6,406 nucleotides of DNA from Sphingobacterium sp. (GTDB taxonomy: Bacteria; Bacteroidota; Bacteroidia; SpSt-205). A program made the translations under genes and the position numbers. Shown here in pieces: positions 1 through 5,233 of this stretch. The stretch is taken from NCBI GenBank assembly GCA_028276345.1, contig JAPYWM010000080.1:1-6406 (forward strand). The letters are read 5' to 3'. The notes beneath the pieces are model-generated. The model ran no database searches, was not told the DNA's origin, and was given only the letters and a program-made list of their open reading frames with translations. The first letter of the stretch is position 1. The number at the start of each line of letters is the position of its first letter.

Positions 1-1699
1 GGGATTGGGTGAAGGTGGGATTAGTACCAGTGCCATCATCCCGGATGTCTATGTACTCATAGAAGGTATAGGTCTGGCCATTGACGATGACAGAGAGATT
101 TTTCCGGCCGAGAGTGGTATACTGGGTGGTAACGGTGTCGCCGATGGCAGTGGGGGGAGTGCTGCCGGGCCCGAAGAACCACACGATATAGCCGGCGGCA
201 TCGATCCAAGCTTTGACGGTGCGGTAGGTGCATCCGCTGGACTGGATAAAGATTTTAGGTTCGTCGGGGCTTTGGAAGGTGGCGAGGGTAGGTGCGATGC
301 CACTCGGGTCCTGGTAGAAGTCCTGAGCGAGGCCGGGGACGCCTAAGCCGCCATTGCCGCCGTTGCCGCCATTGCCGCCGCGACCGCCATTACCGCCTGC
401 GCCAATGTCGCAGTTATTAGGCTGGCCGGCGCATCCGCGCCCCCCACCGCAGCCGCCTGCACCACCCAGACCACCCGCACCACCCAGACCACCCGGTGCG
501 CCTGCACCACCCAAACTCGACTGAGCGATGACATCTACAAAGCGCCCATTGGCGCCGTTATTATGAAGATAGATTCCAAACGACCCTCCCCCGCCGCCGC
601 CGCCTCTACCGCCTTTGCCGCCCTCGCCGCCCTCACCGCCGCCGCCACCACCTGCCCCCGAACCGTTAAGATTTGAAGGGAAACAAACTAAATTCCCCTG
701 GCTGCCGCCGCCTCCTCCGCCTCCTCCGCCGCTTCCATGCTGTCCATCCTGTCCATCCTGTCCATCGCCCGGACGGAAGAAGCCTCCGCTATGGGTGGGA
801 ACCCCCGGTCCGCCATTCGCGCCATTCGCGCCATTCTGCCCGGGTTGGCCGTCGCTGCCGTCCTGTGCGGGGGTTCTATCGCAGCCAAATGAGATGATGG
901 TAGCGTTCCCTGTTCCACCCGCTCCTCCCAAGCCGCCGGCAGGAGCATAGGACTGTGCGGAGGTGGGATTTCCTTGTTGGCCGGGAGCGCCATTGTAGGC
1001 GGTGCCTCCTGGTCCGCAAGTGCCGCGCTGGCCGCCATCCCCCCCGCGTCCGCCTGCGACGAGGCCGCCGGACCAGCTACTACCCCCTGCACCCCCGGCT
1101 CGGCAGCAGGGGCCATCCTCATCACCCGGCTGGCCGATTTGCCCATTAGCGCCGTTCCGCCCTGCCGCTCCATTCGCACCCGGATCCCCAGGCGCTCCCG
1201 CCCCCGCCGAAAACCGACACCGATTCACGACATAGTTGGAGCACCCACTCAGATACAACCCATACGTCGTCGTGCCACCCCCCAGAGGCGTGGCATCCTC
1301 TACATATACTTCTACGTCTTGGATGCGGAAGCCGCTGACATTGACGCCGGCAATAGCCACGAGCCGATTGGGATTAGGCGTGGGATTGACCGCCGCCCGA
1401 AAAATAATCGTCGGAAAGAGGTTGGTCTTGAGCCACCCCTGATTGGGGTCAAAGCCCCCTTCTATTTCCAGGTTGTTGTAGAGAGGCAGGGTCTGCGTGA
1501 GGGTATAAATACCGTGAGCGAGGTAGAGGCGGCGGATAGTAGGAGTAAGGAGGTTGGAGATAGCGTAGTTGAGCTCGGCGGGGTTATCACGGGTGCCCGT
1601 GCCTGGACCGGTGCCACCATTAGGCGAGACAAAGATGATATCACACTCCTGAGCCCAGAGTAGCCCAGCCGCAAGCCCAAGCCATCCCCAAATGCGCAT
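1..1699 (-). CDS. Secreted glycine-rich/collagen-like protein with beta-helix and PKD-like regions (C-terminus outside window)
   Basis: Reading the minus strand from ATG 1699-1697, the frame stays open to the left edge with no stop (566 codons seen). Residues 1-16 form a short signal peptide (Arg then a Trp/Leu/Ala core, likely cut after LLWA). Residues about 20-165 resemble secreted right-handed beta-helix proteins of the DUF1565/pectate-lyase-like type: FVSPNGGTGPGTGTRDNP, then HGIYTL and EIEGGFDP. Residues 166-453 are glycine-rich. They begin as Gly-X-Y triplets (GAPGDPGANGAAG), include runs of nine, six and seven glycines, and end in GGN repeats; a beta-helix-like stretch interrupts them at 373-394. 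Residues about 485-552 look like a PKD/Ig-like domain (VWFFGPGSTPPT, then GRKNLSVIVNG). Twelve cysteines suggest disulfides or cross-links after export. The likely place is the cell surface or extracellular matrix; a type IX secretion tail would be expected downstream but is not visible. The open frame and signal peptide are seen; the adhesin or matrix role is inferred. Confidence 0.85.
   Translation of the reverse strand, partial: MRIWGWLGLAAGLLWAQECDIIFVSPNGGTGPGTGTRDNPAELNYAISNLLTPTIRRLYLAHGIYTLTQTLPLYNNLEIEGGFDPNQGWLKTNLFPTIIFRAAVNPTPNPNRLVAIAGVNVSGFRIQDVEVYVEDATPLGGGTTTYGLYLSGCSNYVVNRCRFSAGAGAPGDPGANGAAGRNGANGQIGQPGDEDGPCCRAGGAGGSSWSGGLVAGGRGGDGGQRGTCGPGGTAYNGAPGQQGNPTSAQSYAPAGGLGGAGGTGNATIISFGCDRTPAQDGSDGQPGQNGANGANGGPGVPTHSGGFFRPGDGQDGQDGQHGSGGGGGGGGGSQGNLVCFPSNLNGSGAGGGGGGEGGEGGKGGRGGGGGGGSFGIYLHNNGANGRFVDVIAQSSLGGAGAPGGLGGAGGLGGAGGCGGGRGCAGQPNNCDIGAGGNGGRGGNGGNGGNGGLGVPGLAQDFYQDPSGIAPTLATFQSPDEPKIFIQSSGCTYRTVKAWIDAAGYIVWFFGPGSTPPTAIGDTVTTQYTTLGRKNLSVIVNGQTYTFYEYIDIRDDGTGTNPTFTQS
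347..391. repeat. 9-bp tandem units encoding Gly-Gly-Asn (5 copies, imperfect)
   Basis: Five consecutive 9-bp units read gccgccatt, gccgccgtt, gccgccatt, gccgccgcg and accgccatt. On the minus strand they encode GGN GGR GGN GGN GGN, the C-terminal end of the glycine-rich block (residues about 437-451). The units differ at third positions and at one asparagine codon, so the array is old or under selection for the protein pattern rather than freshly expanded. Confidence 0.85.
460..495. repeat. Perfect 18-bp tandem duplication inside the glycine-rich gene
   Basis: Bases 460-477 and 478-495 are identical (caccacccagaccacccg twice). On the minus strand each copy contributes a six-residue Gly-Gly-Leu-Gly-Gly-Ala type unit (residues about 402-413). 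Perfect identity at silent positions suggests a recent duplication by slippage or unequal recombination. Confidence 0.9.
740..766. repeat. Perfect 9-bp triplicate encoding Gly-Gln-Asp
   Basis: Three identical copies of ctgtccatc lie end to end. On the minus strand they encode GQD repeats in the collagen-like part (residues about 312-320, GDGQDGQDGQ). Identity at every base points to recent slippage. The array keeps frame because its unit is nine bases. Confidence 0.9.
812..838. repeat. 9-bp repeat encoding Gly-Ala-Asn (2 perfect plus 1 degenerate copy)
   Basis: The units are gccattcgc, gccattcgc and gccattctg. On the minus strand they encode GQN GAN GAN (residues about 288-296) within the Gly-X-Y stretch of the secreted protein. 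Confidence 0.85.
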
Positions 1700-1703
1700 A
1701 AGG

Positions 1704-1711
1704 CAAAGGTA
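1704..1711 (-). promoter_or_regulatory. Putative Bacteroidota -7 element (TACCTTTG) for the glycine-rich gene
   Basis: The minus strand reads TACCTTTG, an exact match to TAnnTTTG, followed by four bases (CCTT) and then the ATG at 1699. No TTTG or TTG lies at the expected -33 position, and no Shine-Dalgarno site can be fitted. If the element works, transcription would begin at or next to the start codon, giving a leaderless message. The match is seen; the function is inferred. Confidence 0.5.
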
Positions 1712-1769
1712 TGTGGTTTTCGCCATTTTTGGGAGGGTAGTAAGCAGCAGGGCATAGGCGATCCCGTGG

Positions 1770-1777
1770 TATTTTTG
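1770..1777 (+). promoter_or_regulatory. nuoB: Putative Bacteroidota -7 element (TATTTTTG) for nuoB
   Basis: TATTTTTG matches TAnnTTTG and is followed by exactly four bases (TGGG) before the nuoB ATG at 1782. This is the same spacing as on the opposite strand for the divergent gene. No clear -33 TTTG was found near 1749. The GTGGG just before ATG is too close to serve as a normal ribosome site. A leaderless or near-leaderless transcript is the simplest reading. Confidence 0.5.
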
Positions 1778-1781
1778 TGGG

Positions 1782-2240
1782 ATGAAGGATGGCTCTGGGG
1801 GGGTAGTGCTCACCACCGTGGAAGAGGCTTTGCGCTGGGCAGAAAGCCGCTCGCTCTGGCCCCTCACGTTCGGTCTCGCGTGCTGCGCTATTGAAATGAT
1901 GGGGGCCTATGCAAGCCATTACGACCTGGAACGTTATGGCATTTTCCCGCGGGCGACGCCCCGACAAGCAGACCTTCTTATCGTGTCCGGTACCGTAACC
2001 GCCAAGATGGCGGAGCGCATCCGGCGCTTGTACGAGCAGATGCCCTCGCCCAAGTATGTGATCTCCATGGGTTCGTGTGCAACAGCCGGCGGACCCTATT
2101 GGCAGCATGGCTACCATGTGGTAAAGGGCGTGGACAAGATAATCCCCGTGGATGTGTACGTGCCGGGATGTCCACCCCGCCCAGAAGCGCTGATTGAGGG
2201 GATTTTGCAGCTTCGGGAAAAGATCACCCAGGGTGGATAA
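1782..2240 (+). CDS. nuoB: NADH-quinone oxidoreductase (complex I) subunit B
   Basis: This 152-residue protein is the complex I peripheral-arm subunit that holds cluster N2, the last iron-sulfur centre before quinone, on the cytoplasmic face of the membrane. All four expected ligands are present: adjacent Cys34-Cys35 in FGLACCAIEMM, Cys99 in MGSCATAGG, and Cys130 in VPGCPPRPEA. Cys99 to Cys130 is 31 residues, two more than I recall for E. coli and Thermus, because of a GGPYWQHGYHV loop of the kind I know from Bacteroidota homologues. The start is ATG 1782: an in-frame TAG at 1755-1757 closes the frame upstream and no better start lies between. The N-terminus is short but enters the conserved fold almost at once. 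No nuoA or nuoC flanks it; the next gene is an RNA-modifying enzyme whose start overlaps its stop. The family assignment is very secure. Confidence 0.97.
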   Translation: MKDGSGGVVLTTVEEALRWAESRSLWPLTFGLACCAIEMMGAYASHYDLERYGIFPRATPRQADLLIVSGTVTAKMAERIRRLYEQMPSPKYVISMGSCATAGGPYWQHGYHVVKGVDKIIPVDVYVPGCPPRPEALIEGILQLREKITQGG

Positions 2241-2877
2241 GCCCATCATTCTGGCAGAGACAGCGGGCGCAGTAGTAATTGTAAAACCACCGGGGATGCC
2301 CGCCCAAGGCGATGAGACCGGCGACCTGGATGCCCTCACCTGGGCCGCCCGGGAAGTGGGACGGCCCTTACACTTGGTGCACCGCTTAGACAGACCCGTG
2401 GGGGGCCTGATGGTTTTCGCTAAAACGCCGCAAAAAGCCGCTGAGTGGACCCGCCGCTTCCAAAAGGGCGCCGTGCGCAAACGTTACGTAGCTGTAACAG
2501 AACCCACCCTCTATCCCGCCTTCGGCGAGCTCCGGCATTACCTGCAAAAAGATTCAAAAAGGCATCGCGCCAAGCTCCTCTACAAGCCCACACCAGGCGC
2601 TGGGGTGGCAGTGCTCCGCTATCAGGTACTGGCCGAAAAAAATAACCGAAGCCTTGCGCAGATTGAGCTGGAAACCGGGCGGTTTCATCAGATTCGGGCC
2701 CAGCTTAGCGAAGTAGGTAGCCCTATCGTGGGCGATGTAAAGTACGGCTATCCGCCCCCAGCGCCCGATCCGCAGGCCATCGCCCTGTGGGCCTATCAAT
2801 TAGACCAGTGGCACTATCTCCCGCCTACCACCCACCCCTACTGGCAGGGCTGGCCCTTGGAAAAGCTCCTACAATAA
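2233..2877 (+). CDS. RluA-family RNA pseudouridine synthase (no S4 domain)
   Basis: This family converts specific uridines in rRNA or tRNA to pseudouridine. From GTG 2233 the protein has 214 residues. It opens directly with the catalytic domain (VVIVKPPGMPAQGD), so the N-terminal S4 RNA-binding domain of RluC/RluD is absent, as in short RluA-like members. The catalytic aspartate is Asp53 in HLVHRLDRPVGGLMVFAKT. The second conserved motif is ETGRFHQIRAQLS (residues 147-159), followed by GSPIVGDVKYG. GTG 2233 overlaps the nuoB stop by 8 bases (GTGGATAA), which suggests translational coupling. A TTG at 2194 would add 13 residues that look like out-of-frame nuoB sequence and is less likely. The exact target uridine cannot be told from sequence. 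Confidence 0.92.
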   Translation: MDKPIILAETAGAVVIVKPPGMPAQGDETGDLDALTWAAREVGRPLHLVHRLDRPVGGLMVFAKTPQKAAEWTRRFQKGAVRKRYVAVTEPTLYPAFGELRHYLQKDSKRHRAKLLYKPTPGAGVAVLRYQVLAEKNNRSLAQIELETGRFHQIRAQLSEVGSPIVGDVKYGYPPPAPDPQAIALWAYQLDQWHYLPPTTHPYWQGWPLEKLLQ

Positions 2878-2881
2878 TCAC

Positions 2882-3967
2882 GTGGAAAGCCTGTGGACAA
2901 ATACCCCCTTCTCCCCAGCTTACCTTTATAGGATGAAGCCCCGACGCGGTGCCCAGCACAACCCTCAGAATCGCTTCGATCCCTATACATACGAGTGGGA
3001 TACCGACCTCACCCCCGATAAAGCCCAAACCACCTACATCGAGATTTTCCCCACTTCTATCGTCAACCGCTTAGAAAGCCCCGACATCCCGATTACCTAC
3101 TCCATGAACCCCTACGCGGGCTGCGAACACGGCTGCCTCTATTGCTATGCCCGCAATAGCCATGAGTACTGGGGATATTCCGCTGGGCTGGACTTTGAGA
3201 CCAAGATTCTCGTCAAGCGAAACGCCCCCGAGCTTTTGCGCCAAACCCTTTCCGACCCCAAATGGCCGGTCGCCCCCATCATGCTCGCCGGCAATACCGA
3301 CTGCTACCAGCCCGCCGAACGAACCTATCAACTGACCCGAGAGCTCCTACGGATTCTGCTGGATTTTCGGCATCCAGTAGGACTGATTACCAAAAATGCC
3401 TTGATCCTCCGGGACATGGACCTTCTTCGGGAGCTGGCGCGCTATCAGCTGGTGCATGTATATGTGTCTATCAATACCCTGCGGGAAGAGGTTCGGCGGC
3501 TTTTAGAGCCGCGCACCGTGCGGGCAGAGCTGCGGCTTAGAGTTATCAAGACGCTCAGTGAGGCGGGGATTCCAGTGGGGGTGATGGTAGCGCCGATTAT
3601 TCCGGGGCTGAATGATCAGGATATTTTACCGGTGATGCAAGCGGCGGCCGAGCATGGGGCCTGGACGGCCAACTACACGGTGGTTCGACTCAATGGGGCA
3701 CTGGGAGAGCTATTTGAGACCTGGCTGCGAAAGTTTTTGCCCGACCGCGCTGATCGGATCCTGCATTTGATTGCACAGGCTCATGGAGGCCAGCTCAATG
3801 ATAGTCGGTGGGGATTTCGGATGCGGGGGGAGGGCCCCATAGCCCAAATGATTCGGCAGAGTTTGGAGGTGGGGCTGAGGAAGTACTTTGCTGAGGGGCA
3901 TAGGATGCCGCCGTATAACTTGAGCTTATTTCGGCGGGGTGGGCAGGGGGTATTATGGGAGGAGTGA
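2882..3967 (+). CDS. Radical SAM protein, PA0069/Rv2578c-type (function unknown)
   Basis: The protein has 361 residues from GTG 2882, or 344 from ATG 2933. The radical SAM cluster motif CxxxCxxC is Cys81, Cys85 and Cys88 in YAGCEHGCLYCYAR; it would bind a 4Fe-4S cluster that cleaves S-adenosylmethionine. The RRGAQHNPQNRF near the N-terminus and GNTDCYQPAE at 137-146 are the features I associate with the PA0069-type family, distant relatives of spore photoproduct lyase with no settled substrate. IPVGVMVAPIIPGLND lies in the C-terminal half of the barrel. Family homology begins near residue 20, so ATG 2933 is a serious alternative start; neither start has a good ribosome site. It begins 4 bp after the pseudouridine synthase stop, so it is probably in the nuoB transcript. 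Strand composition flips within the gene (C-rich before about 3360, G-rich after about 3480) without breaking the frame. Confidence 0.93.
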   Translation: MESLWTNTPFSPAYLYRMKPRRGAQHNPQNRFDPYTYEWDTDLTPDKAQTTYIEIFPTSIVNRLESPDIPITYSMNPYAGCEHGCLYCYARNSHEYWGYSAGLDFETKILVKRNAPELLRQTLSDPKWPVAPIMLAGNTDCYQPAERTYQLTRELLRILLDFRHPVGLITKNALILRDMDLLRELARYQLVHVYVSINTLREEVRRLLEPRTVRAELRLRVIKTLSEAGIPVGVMVAPIIPGLNDQDILPVMQAAAEHGAWTANYTVVRLNGALGELFETWLRKFLPDRADRILHLIAQAHGGQLNDSRWGFRMRGEGPIAQMIRQSLEVGLRKYFAEGHRMPPYNLSLFRRGGQGVLWEE

Positions 3968-4018
3968 GGGTGGCCGCGAGCCTACAGCCCGCAGCACCAT
4001 AAGCACCACCAAACTCGC
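3968..4018. other. Convergent intergenic junction, no clear terminator
   Basis: Fifty-one bases separate the stops of two converging genes. I looked for a hairpin followed by a T-run on either strand and found none. The only pairing noticed is GCGAG (3976-3980) with CTCGC (4014-4018), five pairs across a 33-base loop. The G-rich/C-rich skew of the plus strand switches about here. Confidence 0.6.
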
Positions 4019-5233
4019 TCACCCCCCCACCAACGCCCGATACAACTCCTCTATCATCATCCGTTCTTCTGCACGCACGCCCTCCCCTCGCCGGGCTTTC
4101 ACCCGCTCCACCATCCGCAAAAAACCCTCCAAATCCCACACCTCCCCATTCGCCCAGTAAAATGCCGGCACATACTTCGGCGTAAAACCCGTCCCCACTA
4201 CATTCGCCCCAACATCCACCACACACCCCGTCGTAAACGCCGTCTGAATCCCACACCGCGCATAATCCCCCATAATTAGCCCACAAAACTGCAAACCTGT
4301 ATCCCGCAGCTCCCCAGAAGCTATATCATACAGCCGCACCGACCCGTAGGTATTTTTGAGGTTGGAGGTGTTAGAGCCAGCACCAATATTACACCACTCG
4401 CCAATGATAGAATGCCCCATAAAGCCCTCATGGGCTTTATTGGAAAAGCCGAGGAAGGTACTCTGGCCGATTTCACCGCCGATCTTACAAAGGGGGCCGA
4501 TGCTATTGTGGGTACGCAGGCGAGTGCCCGAAGTTACAATGCTCTTAGGGCCAATCGTATTGTGATGCCCGACGATCGCCGCATCCTGAATGTGCGCTCC
4601 CGGTCCTATGTACAGAGGCCCATCCGTCGCATCGAGGAAGGCCCAGTCCACCACCGCCCCCTCAGAGAGGTAGATGTTATCCTTTCCCCGGATGGCGGGA
4701 TAGGCCGGCAAAGGGGCCGACCGCCCAGAAAGGTACCGCCAATCCGCCTCTATCACAGCGCCATTCTGCTGAAAAAGGTCCGTAATCGCCTCCAGGCAAA
4801 CTGGCGTAACTTCCTCCGGCCAGGGGAGCAGTGTGAAAGTCTTTTCCAGCGCTTCCGGCGTCCATGCGAAAGGTTCTGTAGTAGGTGGCATGCCCCGCAG
4901 GAGGAGGATTTCATCCTTGTAGACGTAGGCGCTTTGCGGCGGCAGACTCTCCACAAGGCGGGGCAAGTCCGGCGTCCACGGAAGGAGCCGGACATTTACC
5001 CAGAGAAAGCGGCGCGCATCCTCAGCCGTCTCAAAAACGGGAATCTTGTAAGGGTATAGCGGGTGCAGAAGGGGGCTTGCGTGCCATTGGGCAGCCACCT
5101 GCCAGCCATAATAGCGCGCCCACTTATCTATTAGGCGGTCTATCCCCCACCACACCTGCCATAGGGGCCGCGTCCGGGTAATGGGGAGAAACCCATAATG
5201 GGCTTTCGCATCCTCAAAGAGACCTATGATCAT
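4019..5233 (-). CDS. GlmU-family protein: nucleotidyltransferase-like N-terminus plus left-handed beta-helix acyltransferase-like C-terminus
   Basis: The 404-residue protein starts at ATG 5233 with MIIGLFEDA and LPITRTRPL, the opening of a family common in Bacteroidota and usually annotated as a putative sugar nucleotidyltransferase or 'GlmU family'. Residues 1 to about 180 correspond to the nucleotidyltransferase-like domain, but the glycine-rich LxAGxGTRM loop of true GlmU is missing. From about 187 to 345 hexapeptide repeats form a left-handed beta-helix (YIGPGAHIQDAAIVG, NSIGPLCKIGGEIG). The hallmark KAHEGFMGHSIIG followed by CNIGAGSNTSNL is at 266-291, in the region that matches the GlmU acetyltransferase site. 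The substrate is unknown; a role in making an activated sugar for the envelope is plausible. Its first 20 bases overlap the end of uvrA, so the two are probably co-transcribed. The last third (4019 to about 4345) is very G-rich on its sense strand. Confidence 0.9.
   Translation of the reverse strand: MIIGLFEDAKAHYGFLPITRTRPLWQVWWGIDRLIDKWARYYGWQVAAQWHASPLLHPLYPYKIPVFETAEDARRFLWVNVRLLPWTPDLPRLVESLPPQSAYVYKDEILLLRGMPPTTEPFAWTPEALEKTFTLLPWPEEVTPVCLEAITDLFQQNGAVIEADWRYLSGRSAPLPAYPAIRGKDNIYLSEGAVVDWAFLDATDGPLYIGPGAHIQDAAIVGHHNTIGPKSIVTSGTRLRTHNSIGPLCKIGGEIGQSTFLGFSNKAHEGFMGHSIIGEWCNIGAGSNTSNLKNTYGSVRLYDIASGELRDTGLQFCGLIMGDYARCGIQTAFTTGCVVDVGANVVGTGFTPKYVPAFYWANGEVWDLEGFLRMVERVKARRGEGVRAEERMMIEELYRALVGG

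Noticed and set aside
347..838. Short direct repeats as a possible CRISPR array
   Set aside because: Units are 9 or 18 bp, directly abutting, without spacers, and encode glycine repeats in an open frame.
688..1179. Minus-strand 163-residue frame rich in Ala and Met
   Set aside because: It lies in another frame inside the glycine-rich gene; its Met/Asp/Arg repeats are the 9-bp repeats read out of frame.
5..1663. Plus-strand frames across the left third (5-346, 615-950, 974-1663) rich in Pro, Gly or Ala
   Set aside because: They are antisense to the 566-codon minus frame, have low-complexity composition from its glycine codons, and show no domain or signal.
1462..1755. Minus-strand 97-residue frame starting upstream of the glycine-rich gene
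   Set aside because: It overlaps the start of the secreted protein in a different frame; it lacks a family match, while the other frame has a signal peptide and beta-helix motifs.
1641..2480. Minus-strand 279-residue frame opposite nuoB and the pseudouridine synthase
   Set aside because: Both plus-strand genes have unmistakable catalytic motifs; the antisense frame shows nothing recognisable.
3976..4018. GCGAG/CTCGC inverted repeat as a terminator
   Set aside because: Five base pairs with a 33-base loop and no following T-run is too weak.
4351..4358. TATTTTTG on the plus strand, matching the -7 consensus
   Set aside because: It lies antisense inside a coding region with no plausible gene start downstream; treated as a chance match that sets the background.
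4412..5059. Plus-strand 215-residue frame opposite the GlmU-family gene
   Set aside because: The minus-strand protein has a clear hexapeptide-repeat domain; the plus frame is Arg-rich with no motif.
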